Origin: Candidatus Thorarchaeota archaeon
Lineage (GTDB): Archaea; Asgardarchaeota; Thorarchaeia; Thorarchaeales; Thorarchaeaceae
Assembly (NCBI GenBank): GCA_016840385.1
Contig: JAEOSL010000063.1
Coordinates: forward strand, 1-20,823
DNA length: 20,823 nt
Direction of reading: 5' to 3'
This document shows, piece by piece, positions 7,817-15,071 of this stretch (position 1 is its first letter; each line of letters opens with the position of its first letter). A model generated the notes under the pieces. That model was not told the origin of the DNA. It saw only the letters and a program-made list of their open reading frames with translations, and made no database searches. The translations under genes and the position numbers were made by a program.

Positions 7817-8485
7817 ATGGTAAGCTGTGAAGGTTGCGGTGGCGAAATCGATTCTGGCGTCAGTGAGTGTCCCTATTGTGGTCGGTCAGTCATGCAACGT
7901 GTAGATGAAGAAAAGAAATCTTTTGAGAGAACTTACGGAACTTCAACAGATGAAGAAGGACTAACACATCTCCAATTTGGAGATGGTCAATCTGGAAGTC
8001 GTCCACCCTCTGGAAGTGGTAGTGTATCTAGCCATTATAGACAAGGAGCTGGTTCTCAGGGAAACGTCGCTTCTGAACGACTTGAGAAATTGGACCAGAT
8101 TGAGAGGATTCCGGACCCGTCGAAACAAAAGGAATCAAAAGACCTAGGAGTAACACTTGTGGAATCCATGAGTGCAATTGGTGACATGATGTCATTGTAC
8201 CAAGATAGTGTAGCTCAAGAATCACACCTTAGCACAGATGACCGTGAGCGGCTCTCTATTAAAGAAGAAAGAGTAAGACCAAAACTAGAAGCGATTGTGG
8301 CTTTTTGTGAAAAGGCAGACTCCAAAACCAAGAAGAAGATAGGTCTCTCAGACTCAGAAATTCACAAGATTAGAACAACAGCAACCAGAGCATTGCAAAT
8401 GACTAGTGCTGGAAAATGTTCAAGATGCGGTTCAGTGAATCGACCGGGTTCTAAAAAGTGTCAGAATTGTGGTTCTTCGCTTTGA
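7817..8485 (+). CDS. Double zinc-ribbon protein of unknown function
   Basis: A 222-residue protein with a zinc ribbon at each end: C4-x2-C7 with C18-x2-C21 at the N-terminus, and CSRC plus CQNC in the last 25 residues. After the first ribbon comes a charged stretch, then a Gly/Ser-rich, probably disordered linker (about residues 55-80). A helical central domain (about 85-195) follows and is rich in charged residues. This architecture is common among archaeal proteins of unknown role. GAGGTA upstream of the ATG supports the start. It is divergent from an enoyl-CoA hydratase and followed by another hypothetical gene 86 bases later, with which it might be co-transcribed. No catalytic motif is visible. 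Confidence 0.85.
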   Translation: MVSCEGCGGEIDSGVSECPYCGRSVMQRVDEEKKSFERTYGTSTDEEGLTHLQFGDGQSGSRPPSGSGSVSSHYRQGAGSQGNVASERLEKLDQIERIPDPSKQKESKDLGVTLVESMSAIGDMMSLYQDSVAQESHLSTDDRERLSIKEERVRPKLEAIVAFCEKADSKTKKKIGLSDSEIHKIRTTATRALQMTSAGKCSRCGSVNRPGSKKCQNCGSSL

Positions 8486-8571
8486 ATCCAGAGTTGACAA
8501 GCGAAAAATCGATCTTTCAGAAATACTGAACCCTTAATTACCCGTTTTCTTAGGATGGTCAACTATCACAC

Positions 8572-8940
8572 TTGGAGTTTGATAGCGTGGTTGCATCTAA
8601 GAGCAAAGATGTGTTAATAGAAAGTCTTAGCGCAATGAAAGAATCCTTTGAAAGTGCTTATGAATTTAAGACTCGAGTAGAAGAAGAAACACTCCTTCTA
8701 GAAGGATTAGGAGAGAACAGCATGGGTTACGTTGTCTTTTCTGATTACAGACGAAATGAAGGAAAACGTAGATTCAATGAGCTTTCTAATCTAATAGACC
8801 GTGCTCTTGATGAGATTGATTCCTGTGATTCGAAAAAGGCATCGTCAATATATCTACACACTTTGAAGGGAGTTCTATTACAGTCCCGATGGATACAGAT
8901 TCTTGAATCATATTCGAGAAGAGGTAAGAAAAAGAAGTAG
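8572..8940 (+). CDS. Small helical, charged protein of unknown function (122 aa, start uncertain)
   Basis: I do not recognise this protein. It is rich in Glu, Lys, Arg and Ser, predicted to be all-helical, with no cysteine cluster or membrane segment, and ends in a basic tail (RRGKKKK). The frame contains no early ATG. A TTG at 8572 gives 122 residues; a GTG at 8587 gives 117 and has GGAG nine bases upstream, so it is a real alternative. CTTAATTA at 8533-8540 could be a TATA box giving a short leader. The gene ends at a strong hairpin. Frame length without stops and codon pattern support it as coding, but function is open. Confidence 0.65.
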   Translation: MEFDSVVASKSKDVLIESLSAMKESFESAYEFKTRVEEETLLLEGLGENSMGYVVFSDYRRNEGKRRFNELSNLIDRALDEIDSCDSKKASSIYLHTLKGVLLQSRWIQILESYSRRGKKKK

Positions 8941-8941
8941 A

Positions 8942-8959
8942 TGGGGGTAGAAACCCCCA
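8942..8959. terminator. Hairpin between convergent genes
   Basis: TGGGGGT / ACCCCCA, 7-bp perfect arms with an AGAA loop, begins one base after the stop of the 122-residue gene and ends eight bases before the stop of the convergent DUF35 gene. It is likely shared as a bidirectional terminator. Confidence 0.6.
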
Positions 8960-8967
8960 ATTTGTAC

Positions 8968-9387
8968 TTACACTAACCAACGGTAGGTAATCATCTTACC
9001 TTCGCCTTCTTTGGCAAACCCAAGTTTCATGGGCATACCAACTTTAGGCTGATCTGTTAGATTAGTAATGTGAGCAGTGAGTTTTAATCCCGATGGAAAT
9101 TCTCCAATGGCAACAACATAAACCCCCTTTGAGGAGAGGGTTTCAGGAGCAAAGTCAACAATCACATAGGAGTACAACATTGCATCGCGCTCAGCCATCT
9201 CAGTGAGTTTTGCTTCACTCATACATTTCTGACAGTGTTGACGTGGTGGAAGGTATTCAGCACCACAAGAGGTACATACACTCTTCATCAATCGCTCTTC
9301 ATCAAGATGTTCAAGAAACTCTTGAAGGAAGGGAGTCATAGCCTTATCGGTCGTATAACCAAGATAGAGTTCTTTCTTCTCTGCCAT
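8968..9387 (-). CDS. DUF35 zinc-ribbon/OB-fold protein, thiolase partner
   Basis: A 139-residue protein with an N-terminal rubredoxin-like zinc ribbon (C-x2-C at CTSC, C-x2-C at CQKC, about residues 38-55) followed by an OB-fold (about 65-139). This is the DUF35 (ChsH2-type) layout. In archaea such proteins bind thiolases and bridge or channel acyl-CoA intermediates; they are not catalytic themselves. The gene lies three bases after the thiolase stop, so the two proteins are almost certainly made together and probably form a complex. The SD is merged with the end of the thiolase gene. Confidence 0.9.
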   Translation of the reverse strand: MAEKKELYLGYTTDKAMTPFLQEFLEHLDEERLMKSVCTSCGAEYLPPRQHCQKCMSEAKLTEMAERDAMLYSYVIVDFAPETLSSKGVYVVAIGEFPSGLKLTAHITNLTDQPKVGMPMKLGFAKEGEGKMITYRWLV

Positions 9388-9390
9388 TTC

Positions 9391-10557
9391 TTACCAACCC
9401 CTCTCATAGATGAATACATTCACAAATTGACCGCTCTGACCAACGTTATGAACTAGTCCATGTTTCACATCATCAATCTGACGTGACGGATTCTCAGCTT
9501 CGCCTCTCATCTGCTTCATGACTTCATAGGTCATTGAAATTCCGGTCGCACCCAATGGATGCCCCTTGCTCTTCAGACCGCCATCACAGTTGACTGGAAT
9601 TCTACCATCGTGATAGTGTTCCTTGTTCTCAACTAATTCGGGACCCTTTCCAGGTTCTGCGAATCCACAATCCTCGTATGCAATGAGTTCTGCAATTGTG
9701 AAACAATCGTGCACCTGAGCCATGTCCATATCCTTTGGTTCGAGACCAGCCATCTTATACGCAGCCTTTGCAGCATACTTGGCACCAGGAATAGTTGTTA
9801 GACTTGGTCGGTCCTGTATCATATTCTCAGAAGCACCAGCACCAATTCCCTTGATCCACATTGGTCTGTCAGTGAATTCCTTCACACGATCTTCTGCAGC
9901 AATCACAACACCTGCAGCACCATCTGTAATGAGACTGCAATCATAAAGATTCAAAGGTCTACAAATTGGAATTGCGCTGTTTGCCTCCTCAAAGGAAATT
10001 TCCTTTGGAAGATGAGCCTTTGGATTCTGAGCCCCATAATGATGATTCTTCACTGCAATCTTAGCAAGTATATCATGTTCCATATTGTACTCGCTCATAT
10101 ATCGTGAAGCCATCAGAGCATAAAATGCAGGGAAGCTTATGCCGTAGGGATATTCCCAGCGCATATCGCCAGCCCTTGACATATATTCAGTTGCTGTAGC
10201 TGATGATACGCGATTCATCTGTTCGACGCCCAATACAAGCATGACATCATACAGACCAGATGCGACCATTCCCCAAGCAGCCCTGAGACTTGCAGTACCT
10301 GTTGCACATGCAGATTCGACTCGCAGATGGGGTTTACCTTGCATACCAATGTAGTCCGCCATCAGAGCTGAACCAGCACCTTGACCACTGAATTGCGATG
10401 CAGCATACGAGAGAACACTAGCGTCTATCTTGTCCTGTGTGATGCCTTCATCAAAAATTGGTTTGTAGGCTTCAGCAGTAAGTTCTCGCATGGTTGCGTC
10501 GTATCTTTTACCGAATTTGCTATGACCGCCAGCGACCACAGCGACTCTTCTTGCCAT
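9391..10557 (-). CDS. SCP2-type thiolase (acyl-CoA acetyltransferase)
   Basis: A 388-residue thiolase of the archaeal/SCP2 type. The nucleophilic cysteine is C84 in ESACATG, the HDCF motif characteristic of SCP2 thiolases is at H283-C285, and the GHPLGATG histidine is H333. The C-terminal loop reads HNVGQSG where classical biosynthetic thiolases have a cysteine. That is normal for this subfamily, which uses the HDCF cysteine instead. It either cleaves 3-ketoacyl-CoA or condenses acetyl-CoA to acetoacetyl-CoA. I chose the ATG at 10557 because GGAGG lies seven bases upstream; a longer frame to 10593 lacks a site. It is followed immediately by its DUF35 partner. No HMG-CoA synthase is adjacent, so a degradative role with the neighbouring beta-oxidation genes is as likely as mevalonate synthesis. 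Confidence 0.93.
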   Translation of the reverse strand: MARRVAVVAGGHSKFGKRYDATMRELTAEAYKPIFDEGITQDKIDASVLSYAASQFSGQGAGSALMADYIGMQGKPHLRVESACATGTASLRAAWGMVASGLYDVMLVLGVEQMNRVSSATATEYMSRAGDMRWEYPYGISFPAFYALMASRYMSEYNMEHDILAKIAVKNHHYGAQNPKAHLPKEISFEEANSAIPICRPLNLYDCSLITDGAAGVVIAAEDRVKEFTDRPMWIKGIGAGASENMIQDRPSLTTIPGAKYAAKAAYKMAGLEPKDMDMAQVHDCFTIAELIAYEDCGFAEPGKGPELVENKEHYHDGRIPVNCDGGLKSKGHPLGATGISMTYEVMKQMRGEAENPSRQIDDVKHGLVHNVGQSGQFVNVFIYERGW

Positions 10558-10708
10558 TTCATATCCTCCGTAGTTTGAGCTCGTGTTGTACAAAACACAG
10601 CACTCTTACATATCTACATTGAGATGGACGTCAATCTAGTACGAGGTCTTAAGGTTAACTCTTTGATTTAGTTTCGAGACTTGTCTCAAATTAAGGCTGT
10701 TAAGTTTG

Positions 10709-10744
10709 AAAAAATAAGTCAGACCCGCAACCTGATGATTGCGG
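10709..10744 (-). terminator. Intrinsic terminator of the second enoyl-CoA hydratase
   Basis: Read on the minus strand, CCGCAA / TTGCGG arms (8-base loop, 10725-10744) are followed by TTATTTTTTC. It starts 20 bases after the stop of the gene at 10764, with the U-tract on the correct side. Confidence 0.75.
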
Positions 10745-10763
10745 ATCAAGAAAAATTACGTTT

Positions 10764-11576
10764 CTATTCGCCCTTGAACTTGGCCTGGCGCTTCTCAAAA
10801 ATGGCAGCGATTCCTTCACCAAGATCTGAAGTCTTGAAACATTCTACAGCAGCTTCAACTTGGAACTCGAGGTTCTTCTCGTAGGTAGTTTCGAAAGCCA
10901 TGTGAGTTGCCTGTTTTGCAAGCTTGAGAGCAAGTGGAGCATTCTGACCGAATTTCATGGCATACTTGATTGCCTCACTCTCGAGATCAGATGGACTGGT
11001 GACCTTACTTACAAGCCCATATTCCAATGATTCCTTGGCGGTCAGCTGAGCACCTGTGAGAACGAGTTCAAGTGCTTTTCCAAGACCGAGAATTCTTGCA
11101 ATGCGCACACATCCACCCCAAGCAGGGATCAAACCTAGAGCCACTTCGGGAGTTCCAATCTTGGTATCCTCGTCACAGATTCTAATGTCACAAGCTAGAG
11201 CAATTTCTGTGCCACCACCAAGACATAATCCATGAATTGCTGCAATCACAGGTTTTGACATCTTAGCAATTTTATCAATAACGTCCTGACCTTGCCTAAT
11301 CAAATCAGCAACTGGTTCTGTGTTAGTAAGAAAACCTTGTGCCATCTTCAAGTCTGCTCCTGTGCAGTAAACCTTTGGATGTGCAGTTCCAATTATTACA
11401 GAACGAATTTCAGGGTCATTTTCAGCCTCATCAAGTGCATCATTAAGATCAATAATAAACTGATCATTGATTGCGTTCATCGCATCAGGTCGGTTTAACT
11501 TAATGTATGCAATATTTTTAACAGGTGTTAGAAAAGTTCCCTTTTTCTCGTATAGCATTGTAGCATATTCGCCCAT
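10764..11576 (-). CDS. Enoyl-CoA hydratase/isomerase (crotonase family), second copy
   Basis: A 270-residue crotonase distinct from the one at 6838-7623. It has the oxyanion-hole segments CTGADL and HGLCLGGGTE and both catalytic glutamates (E124 in GTEIALACD and E144 in GTPEVALGLIPAWGG), so hydratase activity is expected. I chose the ATG at 11576 because AGGTG lies eight bases upstream; upstream in-frame codons would overlap this site. The gene has its own promoter region and a U-tailed terminator downstream, so it is a separate transcription unit between the thiolase/DUF35 pair and the HBDH operon. Different chain-length or isomerase specificity from the other copy is possible. Confidence 0.92.
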   Translation of the reverse strand: MGEYATMLYEKKGTFLTPVKNIAYIKLNRPDAMNAINDQFIIDLNDALDEAENDPEIRSVIIGTAHPKVYCTGADLKMAQGFLTNTEPVADLIRQGQDVIDKIAKMSKPVIAAIHGLCLGGGTEIALACDIRICDEDTKIGTPEVALGLIPAWGGCVRIARILGLGKALELVLTGAQLTAKESLEYGLVSKVTSPSDLESEAIKYAMKFGQNAPLALKLAKQATHMAFETTYEKNLEFQVEAAVECFKTSDLGEGIAAIFEKRQAKFKGE

Positions 11577-11577
11577 A

Positions 11578-11587
11578 GTGTATACAC
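11578..11587. promoter_or_regulatory. Palindrome GTGTATACAC overlapping the ribosome binding site
   Basis: A perfect 10-bp palindrome begins one base beyond the chosen start of the second enoyl-CoA hydratase and overlaps its AGGTG site. A protein or RNA fold here could affect translation or initiation. It may also be chance, since 10-bp palindromes are not rare. Confidence 0.25.
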
Positions 11588-11666
11588 CTTTTGATAATGT
11601 ACTCGGATTCTTCACACCTTGGTACCTCTTAAAAGCTATTACTATTCGAAGAAAAATACAATTTGT

Positions 11667-11698
11667 AAAAAGAATGGAGTGGCGGCCATGAGACCGCC
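11667..11698 (-). terminator. Terminator of the nitroreductase-HBDH operon
   Basis: On the minus strand a GGCGG / CCGCC hairpin (8-base loop, 11681-11698) is followed by ACTCCATTCTTTTTAC. It starts 12 bases after the stop of the 3-hydroxyacyl-CoA dehydrogenase gene. Confidence 0.6.
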
Positions 11699-11710
11699 TA
11701 TCCGTATCGC

Positions 11711-12835
11711 TTATCCTAGCATTTTAGGAATGCTGTAGCAGTCACCATGCTCTTGATTGAGTTTAGTGAGCTCGTCACGAACCTTGTCCATACCGATATC
11801 TGCAGCCATTGCAAATGGACCCTTGGGGAAACTTGCTCCCAATACCATAGCGGGATCAATGTCATCCTTTGGGGCAATCTCAGTATCAACCAGAATCATA
11901 GCTTCTCGTATTGCCATAACTCCAATCCTTACAGAGAGCCATTCAAGATCAGCACCTTTAGCAGGTTCTGTTTCTCCACTAGCACCAGAATAGTCATAGA
12001 ATCCTTTCTTGGCCTTTGTTCCAATTGCTCCGGACTCCACGAGATTCTTCAGAGTCTCTGGAGGTTTGAAACAATCGCCTAGTTCACGATAGAGTGTGCT
12101 CATTGCATTGTAAGCAATGTCTAAGCCAACAAAGTCACCAAGTGCGAAAGGCCCTGCAGGCATTCCGCCATGTATAGTCATTGCAGTGTCAATTTCTTCC
12201 TTTGTTGCAACACCTTGTTCGTAGAGTACAATTGCCTCTCGAAGAACAGGCATCAGCACCCTATTGACAATAAAGCCAGGACTATTTTTCGCTTGGACAG
12301 TTGTCTTACCCTGCTTCTTGCCTACTTTCACAGCACATGCAATTGTTTCAGGACTCGTCTTCTCGCCGAGGACAAGCTCGAGTAACTTCATTGCAGCAAC
12401 TGGAGAAAAGTAGTGCATCCCTATGAATTTGTCAGGACGCTTGGTTGCACTTGCTAGCTCGTCAATACTCAATGATGAAGTATTGGTAGCTAGAATGCAG
12501 TGTGCAGGAGCAGCAGCATCAACTTTTCCAAAGACATCTTTCTTGACGTCCATGTTTTCGAAGATTGCTTCTATGACAAGATCTGCATCTTTGACACCTT
12601 CAGCAATATTGGTTCCAGACGAGATTCGGCCAATGAGTGCCTCGGCGTCTGACATTGATATCTTATTCTTATTGATACCAGTCATCACATCATTTCTGAT
12701 GCGGTCCATTCCTGCATCAACAGCTTCCTGGTTGATATCAATCATATGAACTTCGAATCCATTCCAAGCTGAGATGTATACGATGCCCGAACCCATGAGT
12801 CCAGCACCGATTACGGCTATCTTGTTGATTTCCAC
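11711..12835 (-). CDS. 3-hydroxyacyl-CoA dehydrogenase (3-hydroxybutyryl-CoA dehydrogenase type) with repeated C-terminal domain
   Basis: A 374-residue NAD-dependent enzyme that interconverts 3-hydroxyacyl-CoA and 3-ketoacyl-CoA. The N-terminal Rossmann site IGAGLMGSGI (about 9-18), the ATNTSSLSI segment with N118/S119, the catalytic H141 in GMHYFSP, and NSPGFIVNR are intact. Classical bacterial enzymes are about 280 residues. Here a second copy of the helical C-terminal domain follows (about 295-374). Its PKGPFAMAADIGMD echoes PAGPFALGDFVGLD of the first. This doubling is known in archaeal and multifunctional homologues. The GTG start is supported by GGAGG eight bases upstream. Last gene of a four-gene operon and followed by a hairpin terminator. 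Confidence 0.93.
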   Translation of the reverse strand: MEINKIAVIGAGLMGSGIVYISAWNGFEVHMIDINQEAVDAGMDRIRNDVMTGINKNKISMSDAEALIGRISSGTNIAEGVKDADLVIEAIFENMDVKKDVFGKVDAAAPAHCILATNTSSLSIDELASATKRPDKFIGMHYFSPVAAMKLLELVLGEKTSPETIACAVKVGKKQGKTTVQAKNSPGFIVNRVLMPVLREAIVLYEQGVATKEEIDTAMTIHGGMPAGPFALGDFVGLDIAYNAMSTLYRELGDCFKPPETLKNLVESGAIGTKAKKGFYDYSGASGETEPAKGADLEWLSVRIGVMAIREAMILVDTEIAPKDDIDPAMVLGASFPKGPFAMAADIGMDKVRDELTKLNQEHGDCYSIPKMLG

Positions 12836-12847
12836 GAATGGAACCTC

Positions 12848-13216
12848 CTAGATAGCACCCATCATTGCAGTCAATATCAGATTTGCAAGAGGATCGCTTT
12901 CGTGAGCGTTCCCGATGACCTCAAGACTTCCATCTTTCATGGTATCCTTGAATTTCACTTCACCAGTGAATATTCCAAGGAGTATTTCGGAGTTAGCCTT
13001 GTAGGTGACATCAGGACTTGGGTACGTTCCATCAAAAAGTGCCATCCAAGGAGCCTTCTTGTAGACAATGATGTACTGAGCTCCATGGTCAGGCGTAATC
13101 ACCTGAAGGATCTTACCATCATAGGCTCCAACCCATTTCTTGACTGCTTCTTGAAGATCTTCCTTTTCCTTTACTTTACTTATCAAGAACTCGAAGAATT
13201 GTTGTAATTGTGACAT
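12848..13216 (-). CDS. SCP2 sterol-carrier-like protein
   Basis: A 122-residue single-domain protein of the SCP2 fold: an N-terminal helix, a beta-sheet core (KILQVITPDHGAQYIIVYKK), and the AFDGTYPSPDVTYKANSEILLGIFTGEVKFKD-type stretch, split here as FDGTYPSPDVTYKA and a following ILLGIFTG segment. These proteins bind acyl-CoA or other lipids in a hydrophobic tunnel and are not enzymes. GGAGG seven bases upstream fixes the ATG, and only two bases separate it from the preceding gene. Position between an unknown RHH-like gene and the hydroxyacyl-CoA dehydrogenase fits a carrier that presents acyl-CoA substrates. Confidence 0.85.
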   Translation of the reverse strand: MSQLQQFFEFLISKVKEKEDLQEAVKKWVGAYDGKILQVITPDHGAQYIIVYKKAPWMALFDGTYPSPDVTYKANSEILLGIFTGEVKFKDTMKDGSLEVIGNAHESDPLANLILTAMMGAI

Positions 13217-13218
13217 CT

Positions 13219-13752
13219 TTATTCCTCCTTTGCTATCCAGTCATCGATCGCTTCAACCATGACTGATTCGATAGTAGTCGTCCAGAAGTTACCCTTACGT
13301 TTCTTCATGGTATCAAGGAATGCATCGTACTTGTCTCCATCCATGAGATGCACAATGCGACCCTTTCTGTCATTAATCAATGCCTGATGGTACATCTTCT
13401 TCAAGTTCCAATACTCATGTTCGATGTCACCTTCTTTCAGTCGGGGAAAGAAAGGCCATTCACCAGTGGGATGTTTACGGAATTTCTTTTCCCCAGAACG
13501 CCATTTTTTGACCTCTTCTCCTTGAGCTTCTTTGAACCCAGGTCTGAAAGGCCATTGAGGAACGTAACGGGCGCCCTTTATTCCATCATCGGTGACCTTA
13601 CCACCGGACCATACTCCTGTATATACTCGTGCACCCTTGTTATCAACAAACTGCTGTATAACAACTTCAATTAGACCTTCGGGGGTCAATCCAGCTTCTT
13701 CAGCAAGTTTCTTCATATTCTCTAAGGTTTCGCCTTTAAATTCGACATCCAT
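13219..13752 (-). CDS. Unknown protein with possible ribbon-helix-helix N-terminus (177 aa)
   Basis: No confident family assignment. The first 40 residues follow the ribbon-helix-helix pattern: a short strand (DVEFKG), a helix (ENMKKLAEEAGL), then a second helix after TPEG (LIEVVIQQFVDN). The middle is basic and aromatic (WPFRPGF, WPFFPRLKEGD, EYWNLKKMYH), and the C-terminal 20 residues form another amphipathic helix ending AIDDWIAKEE. It starts one base after the nitroreductase stop and ends two bases before the SCP2 gene, so it is embedded in the operon. If the RHH reading is right it may bind DNA and regulate this operon, perhaps through the palindrome at 14541-14555; otherwise it is an operon-specific accessory protein. 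Confidence 0.75.
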   Translation of the reverse strand: MDVEFKGETLENMKKLAEEAGLTPEGLIEVVIQQFVDNKGARVYTGVWSGGKVTDDGIKGARYVPQWPFRPGFKEAQGEEVKKWRSGEKKFRKHPTGEWPFFPRLKEGDIEHEYWNLKKMYHQALINDRKGRIVHLMDGDKYDAFLDTMKKRKGNFWTTTIESVMVEAIDDWIAKEE

Positions 13753-13753
13753 G

Positions 13754-14515
13754 CTATTTGTCCTCCTTGAATGCCATGCGTTTGTATGGTTTGCCCCAAC
13801 GCTCTTCGTACATCAGACCTTCAAGTGGTGGTCTGCTAGGTCCTAAAGCTCGTGGAGACACACGTTGTCCTATACAGAATGCAGTGATTGGAACCCAAAT
13901 CGGGGGAATTCCAAGCTTATCACGAATTAATTCTGCGTGACGGGGATCAGAGCAGACGAGTGCCTCGTATCCACAACCGTACCCAAGTTCAGTAGCTACC
14001 AACCACATATTTTGGATTGCCATACCACTTACAACGGATCCGAATAGTTCGTTTGGATACATATAACCTGCATCATGCCATGCTTCGCTTGCGCAGACGA
14101 TTATTACTGCATCACTCTTTTCTGGATAGCGGAATAGTTCACCATCTCTAAGTCGGGCATATACTGCAGCCCGGTAGGGATCACCAATAAACCAATTCCG
14201 ACCACTTGTGAGCTCAAATGGAGCCCCACCAAAAGCAGTCTGTGCCATCTCTTGAGCTATGTCAGCCAGGAACACTTTCATGTCCTGGTCATCACGGATC
14301 ACCACAAAGCGCATCATCAGCATATTCTCCGGACTAGGAGCATGACGTGCTGCTTCGAGGATCATCTCAATATGTTCGTCAGGAATTTTCTCACCAGTGA
14401 ACTCCCTAATGGAGCGTCGCTCTCGAATCCATCGCATAGACTGTAATTCCTTACCAGTCGCAGTGGTCTCTTGAGCATCACCAGCAGCCTCTGACTTTTC
14501 AGCATCTGAAGCCAT
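13754..14515 (-). CDS. Nitroreductase-family flavoprotein leading a beta-oxidation operon
   Basis: A 253-residue member of the FMN-dependent nitroreductase family. After a low-complexity acidic/Ala/Thr N-terminus (about 1-22) comes the FMN-binding RERRSIREFTGEKIPDE stretch, then APSPENMLMMRFVVI, and later LGYGCGYEALVC and the GQRVSPR-type C-terminal FMN contact. The family reduces nitro groups, quinones or activated double bonds with NAD(P)H. The natural substrate cannot be read here. Its place as first gene before SCP2 and hydroxyacyl-CoA dehydrogenase genes suggests a redox step on an acyl-CoA or electron transfer from one. AGAGGT before the ATG supports the start. The unusual N-terminal extension may be disordered. 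Confidence 0.87.
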   Translation of the reverse strand: MASDAEKSEAAGDAQETTATGKELQSMRWIRERRSIREFTGEKIPDEHIEMILEAARHAPSPENMLMMRFVVIRDDQDMKVFLADIAQEMAQTAFGGAPFELTSGRNWFIGDPYRAAVYARLRDGELFRYPEKSDAVIIVCASEAWHDAGYMYPNELFGSVVSGMAIQNMWLVATELGYGCGYEALVCSDPRHAELIRDKLGIPPIWVPITAFCIGQRVSPRALGPSRPPLEGLMYEERWGKPYKRMAFKEDK

Positions 14516-14540
14516 TTGTATACCTCTAATTATTATTGAT

Positions 14541-14555
14541 GTATTCGGCGAATAC
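14541..14555. promoter_or_regulatory. 15-bp palindrome GTATTCG-G-CGAATAC, candidate operator
   Basis: Perfect 7-bp arms lie 26-40 bases upstream of the nitroreductase ATG, where the transcript start is expected. A CATTTATG stretch just upstream could be the TATA box. The half-sites match the palindrome at 7730-7743. A repressor of the acyl-CoA genes is a reasonable guess. Confidence 0.45.
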
Positions 14556-14592
14556 TTCTTGCCTGCATAAATGTATTACCTTGGAAGGATAG

Positions 14593-14620
14593 TGTTACAT
14601 TTTGGTTTGATTTTGTAACA
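14593..14620. promoter_or_regulatory. Dyad TGTTACA-N14-TGTAACA
   Basis: Perfect 7-bp arms with centres 21 bp apart, two helical turns, lie about 80-105 bases upstream of the nitroreductase operon. The symmetry suits a dimeric regulator binding one DNA face. Part of the left arm (AGTGTTAC) recurs at 7705-7712. Confidence 0.4.
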
Positions 14621-14740
14621 AAAGTGAACGATACCGCAATGCGCTCTGCATATTGTGCGGGTCACATCCTGAATATTGACCCAGTATTAGCCCAACTATA
14701 CAAGATGACATATGGCGAATAGGAAACCTCTACTCTAGGG

Positions 14741-14805
14741 CGCACAAATTCCTCCCGGCAAATGTGCGTTCTATTAGTTCTATACTGGGAGCAGTCGTTG
14801 CTCCC
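14741..14805. other. Two inverted repeats in a gene-poor stretch
   Basis: CGCACA-N16-TGTGCG (14741-14768) is followed by GGGAGCA-GTCGT-TGCTCCC (14787-14805), a 7-bp perfect hairpin. They lie 36-100 bases downstream of the stop of the acyl-CoA synthetase relic, so one may be its old terminator, although the minus-strand side lacks a U-run. I see nothing else coding between 14621 and 14840. Confidence 0.35.
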
Positions 14806-14840
14806 TTTCCCATCTTTGGTGTGTCAACTAGAGTTTACGA

Positions 14841-15044
14841 TTATTCTCCGATTGTTATCTTAACATCTACTGCGGACACGTCTTTGCCTTTTTCATAACC
14901 AAAAGCAGAATTGATGTCGAGTTCTACAATCTCCTCAAAATCAGTAACCAGTTGACTGATCTTGAGTATCGTATCCTGACGGCCAATAACTTTCAAAAAT
15001 ATCCCGATCCGCTCGAAGTAGTGAGCTTCGGTCTCCCCACTTAC
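14841..15044 (-). pseudogene. C-terminal remnant of ADP-forming acyl-CoA synthetase (ATP-grasp subunit)
   Basis: An open minus-strand frame of 68 codons between two stops, with no convincing start. The peptide contains DTILKISQLVTDF, EEIVELDIN and YEKGKDVSAVDVKITIGE. These match the conserved end of the ATP-grasp domain of ADP-forming acetyl/acyl-CoA synthetases, where the usual text is close to SQLV-DFPEI-ELDINP. That enzyme is 220-700 residues long, so almost all of it is missing; a TGA at 15045-15047 closes the frame upstream. The fragment's preserved reading frame suggests recent loss. The upstream boundary coincides with the start of the RHH promoter region, which may be the rearrangement point. 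Confidence 0.7.
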
Positions 15045-15071
15045 TCAATTTACCTAACCCCTATCAGATAT

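Noticed and set aside
10681..10884. 67-codon plus-strand frame overlapping the terminator and end of the second enoyl-CoA hydratase
   Set aside because: It runs antisense to conserved coding sequence and through a terminator; no ribosome site.
14787..14805. Hairpin GGGAGCA/TGCTCCC as a firm terminator
   Set aside because: Neither side has a convincing U-run and the gene it would serve is a relic, so it is listed only as an inverted repeat.
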